DNA of 64,000 nucleotides, from positions 5,590,442 to 5,654,441 of the forward strand of contig CM067504.1 in NCBI GenBank assembly GCA_034509495.1. The letters run 5' to 3'. The notes under the pieces are model-generated. The model was not told the DNA's origin, did not search any database, and saw only the letters and a program-made list of their open reading frames with translations. Below are positions 38,851-50,159 of this stretch, piece after piece; the stretch's first letter is position 1, and every line of letters starts with the position of its first letter. A program made the translations under genes and the position numbers. Source of the DNA: Acestrorhynchus altus (lineage: Eukaryota; Chordata; Actinopteri; Characiformes; Acestrorhynchidae).

Positions 38851-39520
38851 TTTGACCATGTTTTAATCAAAATTTGCTTGTGCCTACAATTTGTTTGGGT
38901 TTTTTGCTCTTAAGACACTTTCTTTTTTAAATCGTGTTGGGAAATGAACACCCAGAGTGGTTTTGAGCAGAAAATGGAAGAATCTATATTCTTATAAAAG
39001 ATAATAATTAAATTGACAATATTTATAGAAATACATTCTTTAAAACACTTGACTGGTCCAAACGTAAAATAATCTTGTGACTTTTATTCTGAAGTTTGAA
39101 CGATGTTTAAGAAAAGAAAGGGAGCAAGCAGCTCCTCCCGTCTCACTTTCCTCTATAACCCAATATCTGGGTCAGTGATGCCATTAGCCCCGCCCCCTCT
39201 CTCTGTTCAGTCAGAGTCTGTATGTAGGTTGAGTATGTACATGTAAACAGAGCAAACTGAGATTCAATTCAGTTGGAAACGAGTGAATTTTAGCTGTTTT
39301 CCGAGCTGGATTACTCGCTGATAATTCATCACACAATGATGAGACCAACAATGTTAGATTTGGTTGGTTAAATAGGTAGATAAAGTAGGACACTCTGATA
39401 TATAAAGCTTGGAATGCCTTTTCTCTGCTGACGACCACGCAGTAGGGCTGGACAATTATTCAAGAATTAATCAAAACCGACATTCAGAAGCTTCAATCAA
39501 TTTGAGCATGCCCTTAAAAA

Positions 39521-39521
<1 letters not shown>

Positions 39522-39610
<89 letters not shown>

Positions 39611-39611
39611 T
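39522..39611. repeat. (TA)33 followed by (CA)12
   Basis: A perfect alternating ta run changes directly into a ca run. Just upstream at 39443 lies another 'gtagggctggacaattatt' MITE end. Confidence 0.97.
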
Positions 39612-40047
39612 GCAATATAAACATAGGCTGGAGTTTTCTTGGGATCCAGCCATGTTTGTGTTGAAACATCTGGTTATATTGAAGCTTTTAACTGATTTGG
39701 TACATTTTCAGCACATTTATTTCACCTAATTTTATTGTTCAAAGGAGCCCACTGGGATCTACTGGTTTGATAAGCTCATGCATCCTGTCATTTCAAAGGG
39801 TTGAACCATCTCGTTAAAAGGGTCTGAGTGTGCTGTGGTTTTTCAGTCTGTCTTGTCTGTCCCCCAGTGCAGAAACAATGGTGCCTCACATAGAAAGTTC
39901 TCCGCTCTACCCTGCAAAAGTCAATAAAACTGTGGGATTTGACTCCTTAACACGCCTCCTTTCCTTGCCTTTGGTCAAACCCTCACATTACCGCTGTTAA
40001 TAACCTCCCCAATGTGTGCGTACTCATGTACTGCACTACCATGTATC

Positions 40048-40205
40048 TAGGCGGCACGGTGGCACTGCAGGTTGTGGGTTCAATTCCCGCTCCTGTCACT
40101 GTCTACGATGAGTCTGGTGCATTCTCCAAAGGCAGGGAAATTGTCCGTTCTAAGCTGCCTCCTAAGTGTGGGTGTGACTGTGTGTGGACCGGGGGTGTTC
40201 CTGCA
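40048..40205 (+). mobile_element. SINE with 'ggcggcacggtgg' head
   Basis: Starts ggcggcacggtggcactgca, has the B-box-like 'gggttcaattcccgc', and continues 'ctaagtgtgggtgtgactgt'. This is the order of a widespread teleost tRNA-derived SINE. It lies just downstream, in the gene sense, of MAST2 exon 1. Confidence 0.65.
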
Positions 40206-40452
40206 CTGTGCCTGATGACTCAGGTGGGCACTGGATCAAGCGTGACCCTTGATTCAGTTTAGAGAATGACCTTGTGTATGTCACCATGCAACACCCGAAG
40301 CAACACAGAGGAGTGGTGCAGCTCGTGCCAAACAGAAATGAATCGTTCCCTAACTGTGATAACGATTCGAGGTGGCATCGCCCAGCGCTCATATGCCGAC
40401 CAGCCCTGCAGAACCCTGAGGAGCTCAGTGCAGGGTTTCTCAGCACACTTAC

Positions 40453-40533
40453 CCCATCTTTCCCTTCCGCCCCTGTAGTCTGCGGGTCGGTGCTGCACAG
40501 TTTCCTCTTCTGCTTGTTCTCGCTTCGCTTCAT
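40453..40533 (-). CDS. MAST2: MAST2 coding exon 1 (start codon)
   Basis: 27 codons beginning MKRSENKQKRKLCSTDPQTT and ending GAEGKDG, immediately before a consensus gtaagt donor. It joins in phase 0 to exon 2 (KEAVMHPPLLFRKLSNPD). Mammalian MAST2 likewise starts MKRS and has a short basic, poorly conserved first exon before the RKLSNPD motif. The start is supported by an in-frame TGA five codons upstream and a purine at -3. The 5' UTR probably begins at an acceptor ending at 40830 (pyrimidine-rich, ccaccag), with a non-coding exon further up (donor after 40953). Confidence 0.82.
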
Positions 40534-40939
40534 TGCTGGGACGAATCAGACGATGATGATGGTGGTGGTGATGAAGAAGAAGCTGATATCTACTCTCCCA
40601 GCTGCTCTGAGCCACAGTCCACATCCATGGACAAGAGGAGCCTCTTCACCAACACCAGCAGCCACAGGAACCAGACCTTCTGGATCAAGTTGAGGAGGAA
40701 ATGGCTCTGAGCTTCTCCCAGATGGCTCTGACTCCAAAGCTGGACATGTCAGGGTTTGTGGTGGTCCAGCCAAACTTCACAACATCTGGAGAGGTGGTCA
40801 GGCAGCTGAGCCAGGCTTTGGAGGACTCACTGGTGGAAACAAAGCAGAGATCCAGGTTCTATCAGCAGAGAAGGTCAGAGTGGAGCTCCAGGCACCCAGG
40901 ACAGGCTTTGTTTACTAACTCAGGCTGGAGGTTCCATGG

Positions 40940-41270
40940 AGACATCACTTACCAAACGCAGAGGAGCAGAACTCATACTCACGCGGCTGAACGTCCTCCT
41001 CTCGAACATCTCGCCCGGCTCCGCAGCGCTGCTCCACATCAACAAACCGTGGAGGATCTGCTCGCAGCGCGGAGGAATTTACCCGCTTCCTGGAGCTGCG
41101 CGGCTCGGGCGACCGGCTGGCTGATCTCAGATCTGCGCACAGGAGCGCGATCCGCGCGGCAGCCGCGTCCTGAACACCGGAGCGCTGATCCGGGAACGGT
41201 TTTCGCCGCGAAGTGGCGCGAGTCGTGACGTCGTCAGCTGTTTGAGTGTGTGTGTGTCTGCCGCCCCCTG
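40940..41270 (-). promoter_or_regulatory. MAST2: Putative MAST2 CpG-rich promoter / first non-coding exon
   Basis: A sharp rise in GC and CpG density (for example gcgcggctcgggcgaccggc) stands out from AT-rich surroundings. A CRE-like tgacgtcg lies at 41226-41233. On the minus strand a strong donor (tttg|gtaagtga, exon end 40953) suggests a 5' UTR exon. In mammals this promoter region is shared with divergently transcribed IPP, but no IPP exon follows here. Confidence 0.55.
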
Positions 41271-41480
41271 CAGGCCGGACTGGGATTTGTAAGTTCAGGC
41301 TTCAGGATTAGAATAAAGGCAGTGATAATGACTAAAGTAGTGAGTGAAGGAAGGAGGGACAATATTATACACTTATGATAAATAAAAATATACAATATAT
41401 GGATGTAAACTTTGTATAAATGCTTCTATGCAAAGTTTACTGATAATGAATAAGTACTGTTACTGTAAACAGTGAACAGT

Positions 41481-42075
41481 GAGATAGGGCAAGGTAGGAT
41501 GAGGTAGTGAGGGGTAGGGTGAAGTAGGATGAGCTAGGGTAAGGTAGAGTGGCATAGGATGAGGTAGGGCAAGATAGGATGAGGTAGACTGAGGTACGAT
41601 AAGGTAGGATGGGGTAGGGTTAGGTAGGGCAAGGTAGGATGAGGTAGAGTGAGGCAGGGTGAGGTAGGATAAGGTAGGGTGAAGTAGGATAAGGTAGACT
41701 GAGGTAGGGCAAGGTAGGGTGAGGTAGGGTGAAGTAGGATGAGGTAGAGTGAGGCAGGGCAAGATAGGATCAGGTAGGATGAGGTAGATTGAGGCAGGGT
41801 AGGATGAGGTAGGACAAGGTATGATGAGGTAGTGAGGGGTAGGGTGAAGTAGGATGAGCTAGGGTAAGGTAGAGTGGCATAGGATGAGGTAGGGCAAGAT
41901 AGGATGAGGTAGACTGAGGTACGATAAGGTAGGATGGGGTAGGGTTAGGTAGGGCAAGGTAGGATGAGGTAGAGTGTGGTAGGATGAGCTAGGGTAATGT
42001 AGGGTGAGGTAGAGTGAGGCACGATGAGGTAGAGTGAAGTAGGACGAGGTAGATGGAGGTATAGTGAAGTAGGGT
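41481..42075. repeat. Decameric minisatellite, GAGGTAGGRT-like units
   Basis: About 60 tandem 10-bp units (gaggtagggt, aaggtaggat, gaggtagagt and variants). A 151-bp block at 41501-41651 recurs identically at 41826-41976, offset 325 bp. The minus strand reads as open frames rich in LPHPTSPYLT, which are repeat artefacts. Confidence 0.96.
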
Positions 42076-42329
42076 GTTACCCACTGTCTCTGAAGCAGTG
42101 ACACGCTGATACATACTGTGCAGTGAGAGGCCTGAGTGTCCTTCTCCATGAATTATGTCTTTTTCCAGTTCTGTGTTTCATAACAGGGTATCATCTGATT
42201 AAATCTGTGTGTGAAACTTTCTCATGTTGGTTTAAATTCTAGGCAGTAAAGGTTGTAAACTGAACCATTTTTCCAAGTAACCTCTATTTATGCAAAAATT
42301 TAACGACCAAATCCAAGTGAAACACAAAC

Positions 42330-42890
42330 ATTGCACTTGCTCATTTATTTATTGAGGAAAATAGGAGGTGTGATGCCTTTGTGCAGCAAAAACTACAACT
42401 AAGTAAGTGTTGATGAGTCCTGCACTACTTCTAACCCATTCCTCCATACAAAACAGCTTCATCTCTGCTATGTTGTTGGGTTTCCTTCCATTTACTGCTT
42501 GAAATTCCACCCCATTTCTATTTCTGCCACACACCATTGTTATGAACCTTAACATTAGCCAAAGTGAGAAAGGCCTTTAGTTGTTTAGAAGTTATCTTGG
42601 GTTCCTTTGGGAGCTCACAGACTGATACACGCCTTGCTCTTGGCAGGACCTTTGTTTGTGGAGTACTCCTGGGGAGGGCAATAATGGTCTTGAATTTCCT
42701 CCATTTGTACACAATCTGCCTGACTGTGGATTGGTGGAGTCCAAACTCAGATGGTTTTGTAAACTTTTCCAGCCTGATGAGCATCAAAAGATCTTCTTCT
42801 GAGCTCCTCAGAAATCTACTTTGTTCATGCAGTAATTCACTTCCTCAAATGTTGAGACCAGACTCAAACTCCATTGTCTCCAGTGAGTGA
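42330..42890 (-). pseudogene. Tc1-like transposase pseudogene
   Basis: The minus-strand translation at 42787-42518 includes HQSTVRQIVYKWRKFKTIIA, then LPRSTPQTKVLPRARR and KEPKITSKQLKAFL. This is the second helix-turn-helix and linker of Tc1 transposases (consensus STVxxIIxKWKxxGTxxNLPR). A C-terminal piece (EEWVRSSAGLINTY and AAQRHHTSYF) follows at 42470-42350. The DDE core between them has been deleted. Confidence 0.7.
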
Positions 42891-42959
42891 AAACACCATT
42901 GATTGAGAACACCTTCATCTTCACCATTCATTTTTTTAATTCCCACAATAAATAAATAG

Positions 42960-43468
42960 GTTCCATAAGAACCTACATACCTTCAGATTCATTCTTTATT
43001 CCATTTAATACTGTTTGTACAAGCTACTGACATCAGTTACAAACCAGTCTTCAAATACTGATCTGCACTGGGTTTCCCAAAAGCATCATAAATAGCTCCC
43101 TCTACACCAATCTCTAAGGGATCAATAAAGTTCTATCCTATCCTATCACCAAAATGCTTTAGGAAAACTCCAGTTTCCAGTTTGATGCATGCACACGAGG
43201 AGTGTCTTCAAGTGAATTAGCATGTCTTACATTAATGCATACGATCATATATTTGCATATTATGTCAGTAGGATCAGATGTCAGTTTCAGAAGTTGATGG
43301 ATCACTGCAAGAAAATGTAAATAAGGAACACCCTTTCTAATTTACATATTCATTACCTCATCAACATTTATTATTTATATGCAAAAATGAACCCAAAACA
43401 TCCAGGGAAAGACAGTGTTTACTGATGTTCTATAATCATTACTGGTTCACGTTAAAAATCGATATCAA
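42960..43468. other. TMEM69 3' flank with LINE tail
   Basis: Minus-strand AATAAA candidates for TMEM69 polyadenylation lie at about 43366-43371 and 42995-43000. A 'gggatcaataaagttctatcctatccta' tail at 43117-43146 is a short LINE 3'-end remnant. Confidence 0.4.
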
Positions 43469-45955
43469 TTATTCATGTGTAAGATATCTCTTCTCTGGAT
43501 AAAATCCTTTAATAATCAAAGTGCCCATCAAGGAGAAAAATGCAACTAAAGTAAGGAGTGTCCTCTGCGCTTTGAACCAGGAGGGGTAGGTGGGCAGAAG
43601 GGCCAGGTCATAGTGGAGAGATATGCCAAGACCAATCATCACAATCATTCCAGACTGAGTAATGTTGTGACTGAAAAGAAGGGCTAGCCAAGCTATTAGG
43701 GAAGGGACTACACTGTTGGCCAGGTTTAGCCAGTCAGGCTTTGCTGGGCTGCTCTCAGGTAAGGCAAAGCCCCAACGGACTCCTCCAAGAAAGGACACAA
43801 TGGAGGCTCCGTACAGAACCTGAGCATACGCTACCTCAGGTAGGTATGACTCAGTTATTGCCATGAGTAAAGGAGCTGAAACAAAGGGTATGAGACCAGA
43901 AATTCCCAGATAGAGAGCTGGTTTAGGGGTTTTCTTCAGGTCCCTCAGATCATACCGAAGCAAGTCCAGTTCTCGTGGAGGAGGCTCATCTGGCTCCTGT
44001 TTCTTCAGCCTTAGTGAAGAACAGTGGAATGACTGAGCGCTGAGAAGAGAACCCGTGGTACATCTGGAAGGCAGCTGCCCATACCGATGTGTTGCAAGGA
44101 GAATGGAAGAGTGTGTTTGGTGCCCCGAGTAGGCAAATCTTCTGGACACAAGCCTGCTCCATCTCAGACACTGTTAATAAATAATACACAAAAGATTTGT
44201 CAAAACATGCTTTTCCGTACATATGCAATTCAAAGTAAACAAATACATTAACCTTTGCATGATGTAATTTATGTTTTGTTTTGTTGTCATGTTTGTGGGT
44301 CTGGTGGACACGCTGCAATATTGCATTTTAAGTCAATGTAGCAAAGACCATTTATGTAAAATACCAGATATTTACTACTTCATCCCAATTACAAACAAAA
44401 AAGACAGTATATCCTTGCTGTCCACTAAAAACCATGCATCTCCATTTTTGTTCATTTTTAGTTCTTCATGTGGCTACTCCATACATTGTATAAATAGTTC
44501 TGGATGAGATGACCAATAGAAATGTTCTAAAAATAGTAAAAACAACTTGTTTTATATTTTACTTTAAATTAAAATTTGCCATTTCAGAGATACATGTATT
44601 TCACTGGACAACAATGATTTGATCATATTTATCAACTATTTTTTCATTCTAAATGTTTTTGTGGTAAAAAGGAAAAATATATATTAACCTATGGGTGGAA
44701 ACATTTGTTAAACAAATCAAAATGAAAGAAATTTAGACAGACACATTTATGTCAGTCTATAAAAATAAATAGAAAATACACAGCAGAGAATATCAGCTTC
44801 ACTGGACACATGGCCTATTCATGGCAGTCTATAAAACACGAGGGAGTTTTACTGTGTGTACTGCTGCATATTTCTTGCACTTGATGCACATGTACTGGGT
44901 CTTTTTGTCTATACTGGGTGGTCCTGTGGCTGGTCCTTTAGTGGGCTGCTGAGGGGGGCCTGAAGCTGTCTGCCCACAGGCTCGTTTAGGAGCTGCCTCA
45001 AGGTCAATTTCAACTGACTATGAATTCTTTAAATTGAGAGAAATCTTTCTCTGCATAATCTTCCCAAACGCCTCTCTTCAAAAAAAAACATCTCTGACTA
45101 GATATTTCACCAACAGTTTCACCATCCTGATCAAATACAGTGCAGGCAAAGCTTTTTATTCATTGTGTTCTATCCCCCAATTTGCAAGCGGGATAATGTT
45201 TTCTAAATGATTCTAACAATTTAATGAACTTGGAGGAGTTTGGACTACTGTTCTGGACCGGACCAGAATTCTGTGCAGTTTAACACAGAGCATCTGCAGA
45301 GATGCATACACCTACAGGGGCGTTCAGCTCAAACAAACACCTGATATTCGAGTCGAATTCAAGTCGATCACATTCTCGCCACAAATGAAATGCTCCAGGG
45401 TTAATTTGGGGCTAGACCAAGACCACCCTCCACTAAAGGGTCTTGGTGATTACTGTTTTTACACCTGCCTCAATGAACAAAGAGTGAAAACAAACCAGAG
45501 TTCAATTTAACAGGAAATAAAGTGCACGAGTTATGTGAAGCTTAACTTTGTTTCATATTCACCCATTGTATTCAAAGTGTATTAATCATAATAATAATTT
45601 GCTTTAAAGACTTTATCCCCATCTCCTCAGAATGTGGATAAAACAGCCATAACATTTGTAATGTTACACTGTAATATATTTAACATATTGATCAAATGCA
45701 CATTCGATGTGTTTGCAAAATAATTGATGGATGAGGTGAAGATTTAATTTCCAGTAAACTGTACATCTTTAAAGAGTGTTTCTTTAGTCCACTGCAGAAT
45801 CAAAGAGAGTCTGTGCTATATATACATACACATATATACACATACATATATACATACATATATAAATAAACACATATATATACATATATGTGAAACTGTG
45901 TGTTACTCACCCAAAAGCTGGAAAAGAAGGTTCTTCCTCCAAAAGCCAAAGACAT
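43469..45955 (-). CDS. TMEM69: TMEM69, DUF3429 membrane protein, two coding exons
   Basis: Exon 1 is 45955-45911 (MSLAFGGRTFFSSFW, then gtgagt). Exon 2 is 44170-43469, entered through a 'tattaacag' acceptor and ending in TGA. Both borders are phase 0, giving 248 aa against 247 in human. The first 50 residues are Arg/Ser-rich without acids, a likely mitochondrial transit peptide. The DUF3429 core follows at about residues 95-245 with PKPALYLGISGLIPFVSAPL, YGASIVSFLGGVRWGFALPE, SPAKPDWLNLANS and YPSWFKAQRTLLTL, and about five hydrophobic helices. Molecular function is unknown; its bacterial relatives are also small membrane proteins. Residue conservation and synteny make the identity firm. The exon 1 start is less certain, because an upstream in-frame Met lies at 46006 if the leader is not spliced. 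Confidence 0.93.
44829..45011 (-). pseudogene. Possible piggyBac-type transposase C-terminal remnant
   Basis: In TMEM69 intron 1, a minus-strand frame of about 60 codons includes EIDLEAAPKRACGQTAS, then IDKKTQYMCIKCKKYAAVHT and a TAG stop. The CxxC motif following a K-rich linker at the extreme C-terminus resembles the cysteine-rich end of piggyBac transposases. The upstream sequence is broken by stops. Confidence 0.35.
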
Positions 45956-46057
45956 TTTATCTGAAATGCAGATGAAAAGTTCAACCTCTGCGTGACGAAC
46001 CTGCACAACCCATTACAGATTCAACTGAGTTCAGCAGTCTTACCTCCACCTTCTCCT

Positions 46058-46184
46058 CCTCCTTCTTCTTCTTCTTCTTCTTCTCCTCAACTACCTTCTT
46101 CTTCTCTTTCTTCTCCTACAGCATCATCATCATCTTCTTCTTCTTCTTCTTCTTCTTCTTCTTCTTCTTCTTCTTCTTCTTCTC
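46058..46184. repeat. (TTC)n repeat tract
   Basis: Pure and impure ttc/tcc triplets between the TMEM69 leader and its promoter motifs. On the transcribed minus strand it reads (GAA)n, so the TMEM69 5' UTR or first intron may contain it. Confidence 0.95.
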
Positions 46185-46189
46185 TAAAG

Positions 46190-46312
46190 TGGATCTTCCG
46201 GAATCACAGTATGATTCAGAGATGACGTCAGACTCTACATAATAAGAGTCCTCTAAACCACAGCGAGAGCTTTTATAGAGAAAAAAATAAGAAAGAAAGA
46301 ACCGGAAGTTAC
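46190..46312 (-). promoter_or_regulatory. TMEM69: Putative TMEM69 promoter (ETS and CRE motifs)
   Basis: Two ETS-type sites, cttccgga (46195-46202) and accggaag (46301-46308), bracket a perfect CRE palindrome tgacgtca (46223-46230). This arrangement is typical of housekeeping promoters. The cluster sits 240-360 bp upstream of the TMEM69 start codon. Whether transcription is unidirectional is unknown. Confidence 0.55.
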
Positions 46313-46316
46313 AAAC

Positions 46317-46318
46317 GC

Positions 46319-46365
<47 letters not shown>

Positions 46366-46660
46366 GAATTTATATAACACCTTTCTTATACCTAAGGCTG
46401 CTTTGCATACAGGGAAAATTATTTATTCATTCATTCATTCATTCATTCATTCATTCATTATTATTATTACTATTATTATTATAACAGTAATAACAACAAA
46501 TATTACTAATAGTAGTAATAATAACAGTAATGATAATAATAATAACAGTAATACTACTACTTCTACTACTACTTATATTATTATTATTATTATTATTATT
46601 ATTGTTATTATTATTATTCTTATTATTATTATTAATATTATTATTATTATTATTAACAGA
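46317..46660. repeat. (TAA)n, (ATTC)n and complex ATT/AAC simple repeats
   Basis: A pure taa run (46319-46364) is followed by a 'gaatttatataacacctttc' repeat motif, an attc tetramer run (46420-46459) and mixed att/aat/act triplets to 46654. Confidence 0.95.
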
Positions 46661-49440
46661 TTGCCAGACCTATCCCTTCATCTTCCCTCCCAATAGTACT
46701 GCAATCCCACACTTACTTCTGGGTGCAACTATTTCTTGATGAGTGTATTTAGAAGGTTTGTATCAGTAACATGAAACAAGAGTCAGTCTCTTTCTTGTTT
46801 GGTCAGTTGCTTGCTGGGCATGTGCACTGGAACATTAAAGCTGACCTAAACACCGGCCAGCCAGCACCACTGAGCAGCTTTACTGTCAATTAGGTGTCTC
46901 ATATGTTTTGTTTTTCAGTTTTCCATTTATTAACTGTTAGAAAAGTCCATACAGACAGGTCAGGTAAAACCAATGTAAACATTTCAGTAAGATATTCTGG
47001 AACTGTATTGAAGAAAAGAGGAACCATCCTCCTAAAAGATATTCCCGTAATTGTTTTTGATGATGATTAGTGATGATTAAAGGCCTGGTGCTGATTTGGG
47101 CAGTAACCAGCATGCTTATGTCATGCTAAATATCCTGTACAAGGGCCGCAGACAGAATGTGGTAGTGTTGTTTGAGGAGAATGTTAGCCAGCATACTAAC
47201 ACCACAGTCGTGATTCTGGACAAGAGCCGTACCGGGCCTGATAACGCCACGGCAGCACTGTTTTCCTGTCAGCCAAAATTGTTCCATAAATTGAAATTAA
47301 GGTGCAAAAAGGCTGCTGGTGTTGCTTGTCTTCCTGTTGCTTGTCTGCTGGCTGGTGTGACAGTTGAAGTGCTGGCCAGTGCCTGGCATACAGGGATCCA
47401 ACTCCTATTGTGATGGGGAGAGGGAGGGTCATCCTACTTATGGCTGACATCACTGAAGATCAAGCCAAGCATGGTGATGGCTGCACCATTCAGGATTGCA
47501 GCTTCATGCATTACACATTCTACACGTTTCAATTTTTCTGCCTGATTTTTTACATGACAACACTTACAATACTGTGTCTGTTGTATGCATGTGGGCATCC
47601 CGGAGGTGTTTTCCACAATGCAAATGAACTCAGTTAACTTAAAGCAACATTATGTAGCACTTTAATCTTATAAATAACAACTTCATCACTTGTGACGCAT
47701 CATCAGAAGATCAGGGCTGGACTGGGAGGTCAATTCAGCGACTGGCCCCTTCACCATTCATAGCCATAGCAGTGGGATTTTTCCAGTTCTCCCGATGGCC
47801 ATTCCATCAATGGTGAAGATGAACTGGTTAGCACTTGTGGTACAACTGAGGTTCAATTCCCAGTATGAGTCCTTAGACAAGACTCTCTAAAACTCTAAAA
47901 GAAACCTTGTAAGTCACTCTGGACAAGAGTCAGATGAATGTAAGAGGCTTCGGTCCATCAAAACCAGCACAACACGGCATGCTAACAGCTTCTTTCCCAG
48001 AGCTGTAGAAATCCATAACAGCAGTAGACTCCTCTGAGTCTCCAAACCTCACCGAAGTGACCTGACTGGTTTTTCAATAGTACTGCACAGTACATGTTTT
48101 GCTCATTTGCACTATGCTCTTTGCACAATTGTACAAATCTATTGCACTGTTCTCTTTCTGTAAATGTTTACATCAGCAATTCTACAAACAATATTTAATA
48201 TAAACCTACCTCAGAAACATCAGACTCATTATATGCATCTCTCAGCTGCCCTGCTCTTCAGTACTTTTACTTTAACTTATATTCTTATTCTATTTATTGT
48301 TTATTGTTCTCCTTCCTAGTGTAATGTTTGTAAATAGTCTGTGTAATCGTTACATGTCATACATGTATTGCTCTCACCAAGAAAATTCCTTGTATGTGTA
48401 ACGTACTTGGCGAAATAAAGAGATTCTGATTCTGAGTGTGAATGTAAATGACACCCCACCAACTACTGTTGGTCTCATCTGTCCATAAAAATTCCTCAAA
48501 AAAAGTCCTTTCACTAAACTGTAATCTGCCAATTCTGTGTTGTAGATACTGTATATCTGACCATGAAGTCTCTGGCAAATACACACCCGCATCTGAAGGC
48601 TGTTTCTGATCTACCAGACAGACAAATGAGGGCTTTTCTGAAGATTAGTGTGTTTCTCAGCCTTGTAATACATACTCTGCATCTCACTGGTGCAGCTCTT
48701 GTCTTCATGTTGAACATGGGCAGATACAGGCTCCAAATGGGTTTTAAAGGTTAGAATGAACCCTAGGTATCTTATGCCTGTCATGAAGCAATGCATCACA
48801 CCTGAGTAATTCTAAACACCCGTGAAATCAAATGTCCCAAATATTGGTGAAACGGACGGTGTTAAAGTTAAGTTGTAATTTCAACAACTGAAATGTAATG
48901 TAACGTTATGAGATCTAGCACCTTCTTCTGAAAAACTTTTCCAGACTAAAAGAAAGTAGTAAAAAATTATAAAGACAAGCAAAAAATGTAATGAAATGAG
49001 GAACATGGAATTACAACAGAGGAAAAGCATCATTAAAATCATTAAAATGATCTTATATTAGTGTAGATATTGAGGTAAGAATAGAAGCATAATGGTATAA
49101 AGAAAAATAAAAACATGTACATTTCTGAGATGATAGCAGACATAACTACAAGTACAATCATACTTTGAAGACCTGCTTCTAATCTGTTAATCAACTTTTG
49201 GGAGACCTGTGCTTTAAAACCTGTACTCGGGTTCAAATCTTACATCAGAGTATTACCAACCTCCTCTGGAAATCTGTGTGAGCAGAAGTTGATAAAGCTT
49301 AGGACAATATTTAAAAGCACTGATGTTATGTCTGCAGACACCCTTAAATCACACTGATTTTTACTTTTAGACTTCATATATATCACAGAAAAATGTGTCG
49401 TTGTACCAAACATAATGGATTGCACCAAGCAATTGCTTTA
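46661..49440. other. Intergenic: LINE tails, no gene recognised
   Basis: 'gtaagtcactctggacaagagtc' at 47909-47931 is an L2-type tail. From about 47955 a degraded LINE 3' end follows ('aacagcttctttcccagagctgt'), ending at 48430 in 'gtacttggcgaaataaagag' plus 'attctgattctga', the 3' signature of fish non-LTR elements. The 47096-47640 frames are unrecognised and considered non-coding. Confidence 0.5.
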
Positions 49441-49450
49441 ACTATACCCC

Positions 49451-49451
<1 letters not shown>

Positions 49452-49508
<57 letters not shown>
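49452..49508. repeat. (CA)n microsatellite
   Basis: Perfect ca run of about 28 units after a short cccctc lead. Confidence 0.95.
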
Positions 49509-49510
<2 letters not shown>

Positions 49511-50159
49511 AAAATCAATATCAATAGTGCACTATTGTATGGATTTGGATTCAACAAGATAGTGAATGATTTTGGACACATCATAAAATGTGACAGCAAA
49601 CTGCATCACATAAACCTTCTCACAACCAAACAATGTGATGCACAACAGAGAACATCACCAGCGAGCCACCAACAAAATTAAGGGGTTCAAGTCTCAATCT
49701 GGGCATCTAGGCTGTGCTACACCAATACAAGAAGACTCCTAACACTACTCTTGCCCTCCTCTGTAATGTTAGTAATGTTAATGGCAAGATTAGGCTTGTT
49801 TAGCAATTAACATTCAATAGAAAAACTGTACCATAACATTTTTGACATTTTTGTTTGGTCTGTTCAATGTACAGTACAAAATGATGACTTCACAGGAGAC
49901 TCAAAGTTGTTAACTTTGAATGGCAGTTAATGTAACATTTGAGTAATTAAAAGTGATTTAGAGCATTTTTATTGGTCTATTTGTCTAGAATTACTAACAC
50001 AGAGCAGCTAAAGTGTTCAAACCAGGGAGAAAACTAAAAAACTGACAAAAATGTTTTGTCCATGGTTTTCTGCAGCAAGCGAGATGGATAATCATCAGTC
50101 CAAAGAAGGATGTGCAAAGAGAATTAGTATGTTGTTAGAAATCAGAAAAGCCGGATCAG

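Noticed and set aside
41460..42149. Minus-strand Pro/Leu-rich frames (LPHPTSPYLT)
   Set aside because: Reverse reading of the GAGGTAGGRT minisatellite.
46530..46739. Leu-rich hydrophobic frame resembling a membrane protein
   Set aside because: Produced by the att/tta triplet repeat.
47096..47637. Pair of overlapping frames of 75-105 codons
   Set aside because: No domain, no splice borders and frames open on both strands; taken as old repeat or chance.
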